The position numbers were made by a program, and so were the translations under genes. This document shows positions 1-7,653 of a stretch of DNA of 33,070 bases, piece after piece. Source of the stretch: Methylobacterium platani (GTDB taxonomy: Bacteria > Pseudomonadota > Alphaproteobacteria > Rhizobiales > Beijerinckiaceae); the NCBI RefSeq assembly GCF_001653715.1, contig NZ_LWHQ01000061.1, positions 32,960-66,029 on the forward strand, written 5' to 3'. The notes under the pieces were generated by a model. It worked only from the letters and a program-made list of their open reading frames with translations. It was not told where the DNA came from and ran no database searches. How positions within the stretch are numbered: position 1 is the stretch's first letter; each line of letters begins with the position of its first letter.

Positions 1-119
1 CCGACCGCAGGGCGACGGAGCCCGTGTCGTGTACCGTGTGGCCTGCCAACGCAAGTCTGCTTAGCCGCCTCCCCGCCCGCCGCGAACCCGCGCCGCACGC
101 GCCCCGGCATGCCTTGCCG

Positions 120-899
120 TCATGCCGGCCGCCAGTCCGGCCAGGCCGACACGCGGTGCACCAGGCGTCGGTCCCGCGCCGCCTCGCCGAACGGCGCCAG
201 CACCCAGTCCCAGGCCCGCGGCGCCGGGCCGGGATCGACGCCGTAGAGGAGATCGATCCGCGCGATCGCCCGCCCGTCGCGGGCCTCCTCGGTCTCGTCG
301 CGGTCGGTGACGAGGCAGATGCGGGCGGGGAGCCCGGCCAGCGCGTCGAGATGGGCCGCCACGATTCCATGCCCGAAGGCGTCCGCGTCGGTCCAGGGAC
401 CGAGCCGGCCCGCCGCCTCGAGCCGCGCCACCGGCAGGATCGGCAACTGTGACAGGAGGTTGGCCGAGACCACGAGGTCGGCCTCGCGGCAGATGTCCGG
501 CAGGGCCGGTCCGAGCGCGTCGCCGCGGCCGAGCAGCAGGTCCTGCGTCCCGCTGAGATCGTGGGTGAGGCGCTCGACGTTGCGATGGTGCCGCGCCCGC
601 CAGCGGCCGCGCCAGGGATGCACCGCGTCGACCAGCACCACCCGCCGGAAGGCCGTCGCGAGCGTGTCGATCGGCACGTCGTCGAGGAGGCCCGCGCCGA
701 GCACCACGGCGGTGTCGTGCCGGTCCAGGCCCTCGATCGCCGCCCGCACCGCGTCCTTGGCGGCGGCGAGGTGCGGCGCCCAGGCGGCTCGGCAGCGCCG
801 GGAGCGCGAGGCGAGCCGCACGCTCTCGCCGACATAGCCGAGGCGCCGCGCGGCGACCGGCGCCGGCTGGACGAGCCAGTGCGCGAGGTCGAGGAGCAC
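120..899 (-). CDS. Methyltransferase-like protein downstream of ureG
   Basis: The gene encodes 259 residues and starts with GTG directly after the TAG stop of ureG (TAGGTG), so the two are almost certainly translationally coupled. A glycine-rich strand-loop (VVLGAGLLDDVP, about residues 65-76) is followed by an acidic strand end (VVLVDAVHP) and later by DLVVSANLLSQLP. This is the motif I / II / IV order of a class I SAM-dependent methyltransferase Rossmann fold. No substrate-specific motif is recognised, and an NAD-type fold is not excluded. No signal peptide or membrane segment is visible, so it is probably cytosolic. Nothing links it mechanistically to urease apart from position. The fold call is moderate; the function is unknown. 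Confidence 0.7.
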   Translation of the reverse strand: MLLDLAHWLVQPAPVAARRLGYVGESVRLASRSRRCRAAWAPHLAAAKDAVRAAIEGLDRHDTAVVLGAGLLDDVPIDTLATAFRRVVLVDAVHPWRGRWRARHHRNVERLTHDLSGTQDLLLGRGDALGPALPDICREADLVVSANLLSQLPILPVARLEAAGRLGPWTDADAFGHGIVAAHLDALAGLPARICLVTDRDETEEARDGRAIARIDLLYGVDPGPAPRAWDWVLAPFGEAARDRRLVHRVSAWPDWRPA

Positions 900-1529
900 C
901 TACAGCCCTCCGGCCTCCACCACGAAGCGCGCCACCGCCGCGACGCCGTCGCCGTGGCGCAGGGACGCGAAGACGTAGGGCCGCCGGCCCCGCATGCGCT
1001 TCGTGTCCTCCTCCATCACCCCGAGATCGGCGCCGACCAGCGGCGCGAGGTCGGTCTTGTTGATGACGAGGAGGTCCGAGCGGGTGATGCCGGGGCCGCC
1101 CTTGCGCGGGATCTTCTCGCCGCCCGCGACGTCGATGACGTAGATCGTCAGGTCGGCGAGTTCGGGCGAGAACGTCGCCGCGAGGTTGTCGCCGCCGGAT
1201 TCGAGCAGCACCAGGTCGAGGGCGGGAAAGCGCCGGCGCATCTCCGCCACCGCCGCGAGGTTGATCGAGGCGTCCTCGCGGATCGCGGTGTGCGGGCAGC
1301 CGCCGGTCTCGACGCCCATGATCCGCTCCTCGGGCAGGGCGCCGGCCACGGTCAGGAGGCGCGCATCCTCCTTGGTGTAGATGTCGTTGGTGATGGCGCA
1401 GAGGTCGTAGCGCTCGCGCAGGGCCTTGCACAGGCCCTCCATCAGGGCGGTCTTGCCCGACCCGACCGGGCCGCCGATGCCGACTCGCAGAGGACCATGG
1501 CTGGAACGGGGGCGGTGGCTGGAAGTCAT
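900..1529 (-). CDS. ureG: Urease accessory GTPase UreG
   Basis: This 209-residue protein is full length for UreG, the SIMIBI-class GTPase that drives GTP-dependent nickel delivery to apo-urease with UreD/F/H. Visible motifs are the P-loop GPVGSGKT (residues 20-27), the metal-binding CPH (78-80), ESGGDN (110-115) and the guanine-specificity NKTD (157-160). The ATG start is supported by GAAGG about 5 nt upstream. It lies 24 bp downstream of a csaA-like gene and abuts a methyltransferase-like gene. Structural urease genes (ureABC) and ureD/E/F are absent from this side, so the usual ure operon is split here. The family call is very secure. Confidence 0.97.
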   Translation of the reverse strand: MTSSHRPRSSHGPLRVGIGGPVGSGKTALMEGLCKALRERYDLCAITNDIYTKEDARLLTVAGALPEERIMGVETGGCPHTAIREDASINLAAVAEMRRRFPALDLVLLESGGDNLAATFSPELADLTIYVIDVAGGEKIPRKGGPGITRSDLLVINKTDLAPLVGADLGVMEEDTKRMRGRRPYVFASLRHGDGVAAVARFVVEAGGL

Positions 1530-1553
1530 GGCGCCTTCACTTTCCTTGAAAAT

Positions 1554-1910
1554 TCAGTACAGCCGCCCGCCGTTCGGCACCGGCCGCTCGGGCGCGATCA
1601 GCACCACTGCGCCCTCCCCGTCCGGCACGCCGAGGGTGAGCACCTCGGAGCGCACCGGGCCGACTTGGCGCGGCGGCAGGTTGACGACGCAGAGCACCTG
1701 CCGGCCGACCAGGGTCTCGGGGGTATAGTGCACCGTCACCTGGGCCGAGGATGTCTTCACGCCGAGCGCGCTGCCGAGATCGACGACGAGGCGGTAGGCC
1801 GGCCGGCGCGCCTCGGGGATCGGCGCCGCCTCGACGATGGTGCCGACCCGCACGTCGAGCTTCAGGAAGTCGTCGATGGTGGTCGGGGCCGGCGGGGTGG
1901 TCTGGTCCAT
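1554..1910 (-). CDS. csaA: CsaA-like tRNA-binding domain protein
   Basis: The 118-residue product is a stand-alone OB-fold tRNA-binding domain of the CsaA type, related to the C-terminal EMAP/Trbp111 domain. Features are an N-terminal FLKLDVRVGTIVEA segment, a central strand VVDLGSALGVKTSSAQVT, the loop LVGRQVLCVVNLPPRQ and the C-terminal region SEVLTLG. In Bacillus CsaA was described as an export-related chaperone; the fold binds tRNA. Length matches the family (about 110-115 residues). The Shine-Dalgarno sequence is weak. It is the first gene of a likely csaA-ureG-methyltransferase transcript. The family is secure; the biological role in this organism is not known from the sequence. Confidence 0.9.
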   Translation of the reverse strand: MDQTTPPAPTTIDDFLKLDVRVGTIVEAAPIPEARRPAYRLVVDLGSALGVKTSSAQVTVHYTPETLVGRQVLCVVNLPPRQVGPVRSEVLTLGVPDGEGAVVLIAPERPVPNGGRLY

Positions 1911-2041
1911 GACGGGTCCGGGTGGGAGGGCGAGAATGCATCCCTAGCCGAGACGGACGTCGAAATCTCCGGCTTCGTCAGGGGCCGAGGCCGCAGATGC
2001 GTGCGCGGGTGCCGTTACGCCGCCCGCGCGGCAGACCGACC

Positions 2042-3460
2042 TCACCCCACCGACATCGTGAGGGGCGGCTGCACCTCGCCCGGCAGCGGCGAGACGTAGC
2101 CCTCCGGCCCGGTGCGGGCCTTGAGATCCGCCTTGGCGGCCTCGCGCAAGGACGCATCGGTGGCGAGCCGGGCGCCGAGCGCCGCCATGGCCTTGGCCAC
2201 CTGCACCATCGCCTTGTGGGCCGCCGGGGTCTTGCCCTGCGCCACCACCTGCCAGGTGTGGAACGGGGTGCCGACCGCGACCGTCGGGGCGTGGGCCTGG
2301 ACGGTGGGCACCACCCAGCTCACGTCGCCGACATCGGTCGAGCCGATCGCCGGGTTGCGGCGGGCGTCGAGCGGCACCAGGAAGTCGGCGAGCGGCGCAT
2401 CGGTCACCGGCAGCCCGACGGTGCGGTAGACCGCCGCGATGTCCTGCGGGGTCAGCGTGCCCTGGATCTCCTTCGCGAAGGCGCGGTCGGCCTCGTCGAA
2501 GTGGGGCGTGCCCAGATCCTCCATCACCCCGTGCAGGGCCTCCTCCAGGGGGGTGTTGGCGACGAGGTTCGAGACCGCGCTGACGATCCGCATCTCCACG
2601 CTCGTCTCGGTCATCAGCGCCGCGCCCTCGGCGATCTTGCGCACCCGGGCGACGAGGTCGCGCATGCCCGGCAGGTCGCGGGCGCGGATCGAGTAGCGCA
2701 CCCGGGCATGGGCCTGGACGACGTTCGGGGCGATGCCGCCGGTCTCGAGGTAGGCGTAGTGCACCCGCGCGTCGCTCGGCATGTGCTCGCGCATGTAGTT
2801 GACGCCGACATTCATCAACTCGACCGCGTCGAGGGCCGAGCGGCCGAGATGCGGCGCCGCCGCCGCGTGCGAGGCGCGGCCGGTGAACACGAAATCGGCC
2901 CGGGTGTTGGCGAGCGAGAGCGGCGGCGAGACCTCCCAGAAGCTCGACGGGTGCCAGGTGACGGCGGCGTCGGCATCCGCGAACAGGCCCTCGCGGACCA
3001 TGAACGCCTTGGCGGCGCCGCCCTCCTCCGCCGGGCAGCCGTAATAGCGCACGCGGCCCGGCAACCCGGCTTCGGCGAGCCAGTCCTTCAGGGCGGTGGC
3101 GGCGAGCAGTGCCGCCGAACCGAGCAGGTTGTGCCCGCATCCATGGCCGTGGCCGCCCTGCTCGACGGGGGCATGCGCCGCGACGCCCGCCTCCTGGCTC
3201 AGGCCGGGCAGCGCGTCGTACTCGCCGAGGAACGCGATCACCGGGCCGCCCTCCCCGGCCTCGCCGACGACCGCCGTCGGGATGCCGGCGGCGCCCTCCG
3301 TCACGCGAAAGCCCTGGTGGCGCAATTCGGCGGCGTGGGCCGCGGCCGAACGGGCTTCCGTGTAGCAGACCTCGGGCGTGCCCCAGACCTCGTCGGAGAG
3401 GGCGATCAGCCGGGCCTTGTGGGTGTCGACCTGGCGCCACACGGCGTTGCGGTTGTCCAT
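2042..3460 (-). CDS. M20-family amidohydrolase, AbgB-like
   Basis: This 472-residue zinc peptidase/amidohydrolase belongs to the M20D/AbgB group, which cleaves p-aminobenzoyl-glutamate and related N-acyl amino acids or dipeptides. Metal and catalytic motifs are GEYDALPG (79-86), GHGCGHN (105-111), PAEEGG (143-148) and TWHPSS (H170). The dimerisation-domain motif GRASHAAAAP and a C-terminal PFHTWQ follow. The ATG is preceded by a strong GGGAGGA. The gene diverges from a peptide-type ABC importer across 275 bp, suggesting it processes an imported N-acyl amino acid or peptide; that link is inferred. No signal peptide is seen, so it acts in the cytoplasm. The exact substrate is unknown, and it is not called abgB for that reason. 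Confidence 0.92.
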   Translation of the reverse strand: MDNRNAVWRQVDTHKARLIALSDEVWGTPEVCYTEARSAAAHAAELRHQGFRVTEGAAGIPTAVVGEAGEGGPVIAFLGEYDALPGLSQEAGVAAHAPVEQGGHGHGCGHNLLGSAALLAATALKDWLAEAGLPGRVRYYGCPAEEGGAAKAFMVREGLFADADAAVTWHPSSFWEVSPPLSLANTRADFVFTGRASHAAAAPHLGRSALDAVELMNVGVNYMREHMPSDARVHYAYLETGGIAPNVVQAHARVRYSIRARDLPGMRDLVARVRKIAEGAALMTETSVEMRIVSAVSNLVANTPLEEALHGVMEDLGTPHFDEADRAFAKEIQGTLTPQDIAAVYRTVGLPVTDAPLADFLVPLDARRNPAIGSTDVGDVSWVVPTVQAHAPTVAVGTPFHTWQVVAQGKTPAAHKAMVQVAKAMAALGARLATDASLREAAKADLKARTGPEGYVSPLPGEVQPPLTMSVG

Positions 3461-3613
3461 GGGGTTCCTCCCGCGCGGTCCCTCCGGCGGGCCGCCTGTC
3501 GTCCGGAGCCTATGCAGGCGGCGGGCCGGCTCAAGCGCGGCGTGAGCGGACGTGGCGCGCGCCGCCGGAATGGCTCGGAGGCCGGGGCGGCCTCGCGGCG
3601 AATGGCCCGGGCT

Positions 3614-3642
3614 TTGCCTATCGTGGCTCCGTTAGCGCTAAT
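3614..3642 (+). promoter_or_regulatory. Putative promoter with overlapping palindromic operator
   Basis: TTGCCT (3614-3619) and GCTAAT (3637-3642) are spaced 17 bp and each match 4 of 6 bases of the sigma-70 consensus. The perfect 10-bp palindrome TTAGCGCTAA (3632-3641) overlaps the -10. This resembles LacI/GalR-family half-site arrangements with a central CG. It could control the downstream importer, the divergent hydrolase, or both. No regulator gene is adjacent. Confidence 0.35.
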
Positions 3643-3664
3643 CAATGGTGCTGATCCGTATCCA

Positions 3665-3686
3665 GCCGCTTGTAAGGACAAGCGGC
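3665..3686. promoter_or_regulatory. Perfect 22-bp palindrome in the importer leader
   Basis: GCCGCTTGT and ACAAGCGGC form 9-bp perfect arms around a 4-nt spacer AAGG. The element sits 49 bp upstream of the binding-protein start at 3736. It may be an operator for a dimeric repressor or a leader RNA hairpin. There is no T-tract, so it is not an obvious terminator. Confidence 0.6.
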
Positions 3687-3735
3687 GGGCGCGATGCTGA
3701 CGGCCGCCTCAAGGCCAGCCAGAAGGGTGTTGTCG

Positions 3736-5544
3736 ATGACCGAGCGTGGCGTAACCGAGCATGATCTGCGCACCCTGATCGGCGAGGTGAAGGACGGGCG
3801 CCTGTCGCGGCGCGGCTTCGTCGGCCGGATGCTGGCACTCGGCCTCACCGCCCCGATGGCCGGGATGATGCTGGCCCAGAACGACGTCGCCTTCGCGGCC
3901 AACCCCCTGCGCGACGCCTACAAGCCGGCCAAGGCCGGCGGCGGCGGGCCGTTGAAGCTGCTGTTCTGGCAGGCCGCCACCCTGATCAACCCGCACTTCG
4001 CCATCGGCACCAAGGACCAGGAAGGCTCCCGCATCTTCTACGAGCCGCTGGCGGCCTGGGACGCCGACGGCAACCTCTTCCCGATCCTCGCCGCCGAGAT
4101 CCCCTCGAAGGAGAATGGCGGCGTGGCGGCGGACGGCCGTTCGGTGACCTGGAAGCTCAAGCCGGGCGTGAAGTGGCACGACGGCAAGCCCTTCACCGCC
4201 GACGACGTGGTGTTCACCGCCGAGTACGCCGCCAACCCGGCCACCGCCGCGGTCACCGGCGGCAGCTACGTCAACGTCAAGGTCGAGAAGATCGACGACC
4301 TGACGGTCAAGCTGTCCTTCAAGGAGCCGACGCCGTTCTGGGCCGACGCCTTCGTGTCGAGCGCCGGGATGATCATCCCCAAGCACGTCTTCGCGGAGTA
4401 TACCGGCGACAAGTCGCGCGACGCGCCGGCCAACCTCGCGCCGGTCGGCACCGGGCCCTACAAGTTCAGCGAGTTCCGCCCCGGCGACATCCTGCGCGGC
4501 ACCCGCAACCCCGATTACCACGTGCCGAACCGGCCGTTCTTCGATTCGATCGAGATGAAGGGCGGCGGCGACGCGGTCTCGGCCGCCCGTGCCGTGCTGC
4601 AGACCGGCGAGTACGACTACGCCTGGAACATGCAGGTCGAGGACGAGATCCTCAAGCGGCTCGAGGCCGAGGGCAAGGGCCGGGTCACGATGGAGTACGG
4701 CGGCAACCTCGAGTTCCTGCTGCTGAACGCCACCGACCCGAACGTCGAGGTCGACGGCGAGCGTGCCTCGCTCAAGACCAAGCACCCGGCCTTCTCCGAT
4801 CCGGCGGTGCGCAAGGCGATGAACCTCCTCGTCAACCGGGCGGCGATCCAGCAATACATCTACGGCCGCACGGGCCGGGCCACCGCCAACGTCTTCAACG
4901 GCCCGGCGCCCTTCGTCTCGAAGACCACCTCCTTCGCCTTCGAGCCCGACAAGGCGGCGCAGATCCTCGACGACGCCGGCTGGAAGAAGGGCGGCGACGG
5001 CATCCGCGCCAAGGACGGCAAGAAGCTGAAATTCGTCTTCCAGACCTCGATCAATGCGCCGCGCCAGAAGACCCAGGCCATCATCAAGCAGGTTGCCCAG
5101 AAGGCCGGCATCGACATGGAGCTGAAGTCGGTTCCCGGCTCGGTATTCTTCTCCTCCGACGTGGCGAACCCGGATACATATCCGCATTTCTACGCCGACA
5201 TGGAGATGTATACCTGGAACATGACGCAGGCCGATCCGGCGGTGTTCGCGCTCCAATACGTCTCCTGGGAGGCCGCCACCAAGGCCAACAAGTGGCAGGG
5301 CCGCAACATCTGCCGGATGCAGAACCCGGACGTGGATGCCTGCTACCGCGCGGCTCAAGGAGAGCTCGACCTCGTCAAGCGCGCCGCCCTGTTCATCAAG
5401 ATGAACGACCTGGTGGTGGCCGACTACGTCCTGCCGCTGCTCCACCGCGCCCAGGTCTCCGCGGTCGCCGGCAAGCTCCAGGCGCCCTCGACCGGCTGGG
5501 ACAACTCGCTGACCTTCCTGCCCGAGTGGTACAAGCAGGCGTAA
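3736..5544 (+). CDS. Peptide-type ABC transporter substrate-binding protein (family 5)
   Basis: The 602-residue extracytoplasmic binding protein belongs to the DppA/OppA (SBP_bac_5) family. It has a Tat signal: SRRGFVGRM with the twin arginines at residues 25-26, a hydrophobic stretch, and a likely cleavage near AFA-A (about residue 54). Family features include LKPGVKWHDGKPFTADDVVFT, GTGPYKF and DPAVRKAMNLLVNR-type segments. The ATG at 3736 is chosen over one at 3694 because AGAAGGG lies 8 nt upstream and the Tat motif is then correctly placed. The permeases follow 9 bp later. Peptides, or nickel/opine-like solutes, are possible substrates; the divergent M20 hydrolase favours peptide-like or N-acylated amino acids. 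The Tat export suggests folding in the cytoplasm before export. Confidence 0.93.
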   Translation: MTERGVTEHDLRTLIGEVKDGRLSRRGFVGRMLALGLTAPMAGMMLAQNDVAFAANPLRDAYKPAKAGGGGPLKLLFWQAATLINPHFAIGTKDQEGSRIFYEPLAAWDADGNLFPILAAEIPSKENGGVAADGRSVTWKLKPGVKWHDGKPFTADDVVFTAEYAANPATAAVTGGSYVNVKVEKIDDLTVKLSFKEPTPFWADAFVSSAGMIIPKHVFAEYTGDKSRDAPANLAPVGTGPYKFSEFRPGDILRGTRNPDYHVPNRPFFDSIEMKGGGDAVSAARAVLQTGEYDYAWNMQVEDEILKRLEAEGKGRVTMEYGGNLEFLLLNATDPNVEVDGERASLKTKHPAFSDPAVRKAMNLLVNRAAIQQYIYGRTGRATANVFNGPAPFVSKTTSFAFEPDKAAQILDDAGWKKGGDGIRAKDGKKLKFVFQTSINAPRQKTQAIIKQVAQKAGIDMELKSVPGSVFFSSDVANPDTYPHFYADMEMYTWNMTQADPAVFALQYVSWEAATKANKWQGRNICRMQNPDVDACYRAAQGELDLVKRAALFIKMNDLVVADYVLPLLHRAQVSAVAGKLQAPSTGWDNSLTFLPEWYKQA

Positions 5545-5553
5545 GGAACCCCG

Positions 5554-6513
5554 ATGGGAGCCTATCTCCTCCGCCGCCTCCTGATCGCGATCCCGAGCCT
5601 GCTCGGGATCAGCCTCATCCTGTTCACCGTGCTGGCGCTCGCCCCCGGCGACCCGTTCGGGGAGCTGGCCACCAACCCCAACGTCCCGCCGGAGGTGCGC
5701 GAGGCGTTGCGGCTGAAATTCGGCCTCGATGACCCGATCCTGGTGCGCTACCTGCACTGGCTGACGGCGATGCTCCACGGCGACTGGGGCTTCTCCTTCG
5801 CCAGCCGTGTCAACGTCGACGAACTGATCCTGCAGCGCCTGCCCACCACCCTGTTCGTGGTCGGCTCGTCGCAGGTGCTGGCGCTCCTCGTCGCCGTGCC
5901 GGTCGGCATCCTGGCGGCGATCCGGCCCTATTCGGTCTTCGACCAGGTGGCCAACACCCTGGCCTTCGTCGGCTTCTCGCTGCCGACCTTCTTCACCGGC
6001 CTGCTGTTCATCCTGCTGTTCAGCCTGACGCTCGACTGGCTGCCTTTCGTCTACCAGGCCGACATCGCGGCGACGGGCTGGCGCTGGTATTGGGAACATG
6101 TCCGGCAGGCGATCATGCCGGTCTGCGTGCTCGGCTTCTTCCAGGCCGCCTCCTACACCCGCTACGTCCGCGCCTCGGTGCTCGACGTAGCCCGCCTCGA
6201 CTACGTCACCACCGCCCGGGCCAAGGGCCTGTCGGACGGCACCGTCACGCTCCGCCACATCGCCCGCAACGCGCTGATCCCGGTGGTGACGCTCGTGGCG
6301 CTGCAGATCCCGGCGGTGTTCGGCGGCGCCATCGTCACCGAGCAGATCTTCCGCATTCCGGGGATCGGCTCGCTCCTCATCAACGCGATGCTCGCCAACG
6401 ACACCCCGGTGGTGATGGCCGTCACCTTCGTGTTCGCCTGCCTCGTCGTCCTGTTCAACCTCGTCGCGGACCTCCTCTATGGCTGGCTCGACCCTCGCAT
6501 CTCCTACCGCTGA
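5554..6513 (+). CDS. ABC transporter permease, DppB family
   Basis: This 319-residue inner-membrane permease starts MGAYLLRRLLIAIPSLLG, typical of DppB/OppB N-termini. About six membrane segments follow. The cytoplasmic coupling (EAA-type) loop is RLDYVTTARAKGLSDGTVTLRHIARNALIP (quoted by its key residues ARAKGL and RNALIP, about 218-242). AAGGAA lies about 7 nt upstream of the ATG. It lies 9 bp after the binding protein and overlaps the next permease by 35 bp, as expected for an operon. It pairs with the DppC-like protein and the fused ATPase to form the importer. Substrate is inferred only from context. Confidence 0.93.
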   Translation: MGAYLLRRLLIAIPSLLGISLILFTVLALAPGDPFGELATNPNVPPEVREALRLKFGLDDPILVRYLHWLTAMLHGDWGFSFASRVNVDELILQRLPTTLFVVGSSQVLALLVAVPVGILAAIRPYSVFDQVANTLAFVGFSLPTFFTGLLFILLFSLTLDWLPFVYQADIAATGWRWYWEHVRQAIMPVCVLGFFQAASYTRYVRASVLDVARLDYVTTARAKGLSDGTVTLRHIARNALIPVVTLVALQIPAVFGGAIVTEQIFRIPGIGSLLINAMLANDTPVVMAVTFVFACLVVLFNLVADLLYGWLDPRISYR

Positions 6514-7411
6514 GGCGGCGGCGCCGGCGCCCGCGCCGGCGGCCTCGGGGCGGGACACCTGGCGGCGCTTCCGCCGCCACCGCCTCGCGGTCGTCAGCGT
6601 CGGGGTGCTGGGCTTCCTGGTGCTCGCGGTCCTCGTCGGCGGCTGGGTCTGGCCGGTGGCGATCGACGACATCGACTTCGCGGCGACGCTCCAGGGCCCG
6701 TCCTGGGCCCACCCGCTCGGTACCGACGACCTCGGCCAGGACCTCCTCGCCCGGATGATCTACGGCGGTCGGATCTCTCTCGCCGTCGGCTTCGCCGCCA
6801 TGGTGGTGGCGACCGTCGTCGGCGTGCTGGTGGGGGCGCTGGCCGGCATGTCGCGCCGCTTCCTCGACCCGGTGCTGATGTGGCTGACCGACCTCTTCCT
6901 GTCGCTGCCGCAACTGCCGCTCCTGCTCCTCATCATCTACCTGTTCCGCGACCAGCTGAAGCAGGCCTTCGGGGTCGAGGGCGGCGTGTTCGTGATGATC
7001 GTCGCGGTGATCGGGGGCTTGCGCTGGATGCCGGTGGCGCGCCTCGTGCGGGCGCAGTTCCTGTCCTTGCGCGAGAAGGAGTTCGTGGAAGCCGCGCGCT
7101 CGCAGGGCGCGACCGCCTGGCACCTCGTCACCCGCCATATCCTGCCGAACGCGATCGGGCCCGTCATCGTCGCGGCGACGATCGAGGTCTCCTCGGCGAT
7201 CATCGCCGAATCGACCCTGTCGTTCCTGGGCCTGGGCTTCCCGCCCGACATCCCGACCTGGGGCCGGCTCCTCTACGACGCCAAGGACCACCTCGACGTG
7301 GCGCCGCACTGGGCGCTGTTCCCGGGCGCGGCGATCTTCCTGACCGTCCTGTCGATCAACTTCATCGGCGACGGCCTGCGCGACGCCCTCGACCCGCGGC
7401 GGGTTTTGTAG
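6479..7411 (+). CDS. ABC transporter permease, DppC family
   Basis: This 310-residue permease has a long Ala/Pro-rich N-terminus, then the DppC signature RFRRHRLAVVS, the GTDDLGQDLLARM segment and a coupling loop with AARSQGAT and RHILPNAIGP. It ends SINFIGDGLRDALDPR, a common DppC C-terminus. The ATG at 6479 lies within the end of the preceding permease gene (35-bp overlap). The Shine-Dalgarno is weak, which suggests translational coupling. A later start inside the Ala/Pro tail cannot be excluded. It is followed by 242 bp containing a long inverted repeat before the ATPase gene. Confidence 0.92.
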   Translation: MAGSTLASPTAEAAAPAPAPAASGRDTWRRFRRHRLAVVSVGVLGFLVLAVLVGGWVWPVAIDDIDFAATLQGPSWAHPLGTDDLGQDLLARMIYGGRISLAVGFAAMVVATVVGVLVGALAGMSRRFLDPVLMWLTDLFLSLPQLPLLLLIIYLFRDQLKQAFGVEGGVFVMIVAVIGGLRWMPVARLVRAQFLSLREKEFVEAARSQGATAWHLVTRHILPNAIGPVIVAATIEVSSAIIAESTLSFLGLGFPPDIPTWGRLLYDAKDHLDVAPHWALFPGAAIFLTVLSINFIGDGLRDALDPRRVL

Positions 7412-7428
7412 TGCCTCCGCCCACCCAC

Positions 7429-7597
7429 CCTTTCCCGGACGACTGAAGCGTCAGCGGAAGGAGATCCGGGAACCAGCACGAAAATTCGCGAAGCGTCCTG
7501 TTCTCTGCAACGTTGCAGTGTGCAGAGCCGCTTCGCGGCACATCTCCCCTGGATCCCGGATCTCCTTCCGCTTCGCTCCAGTCGTCCGGGAAAGGGG
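7429..7597. repeat. Long imperfect inverted repeat between permease and ATPase genes
   Basis: The left arm (7429-7472) and right arm (7553-7597) are about 43-nt reverse complements with only about three differences. Each contains cccggacgactg, an agcg-type centre and gcggaaggagatccggg. The spacer holds a 14-bp perfect palindrome CTGCAACGTTGCAG (7505-7518) and a hairpin GCCGC-TTC-GCGGC (7527-7539). This is a composite REP/MITE-like intergenic element that carries no gene. It sits inside the importer operon and may attenuate or stabilise the mRNA. Confidence 0.85.
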
Positions 7598-7653
7598 CGG
7601 TCGTCAGAAGCATCAGCCCGCCCCTCACAGAATATCCCTCGAAGGGGACACCC

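Noticed and set aside
61..1431. A 456-codon minus-strand frame across ureG and the methyltransferase-like gene
   Set aside because: It runs in another frame over two genes with clear motifs and has Arg/Gly/Ala shadow composition.
3709..6672. A 987-codon minus-strand open frame opposite the binding protein and permease genes
   Set aside because: It is rich in Arg, Gly, His and Asp, shows no domain, and lies antisense to clear family genes; high GC content creates such frames.
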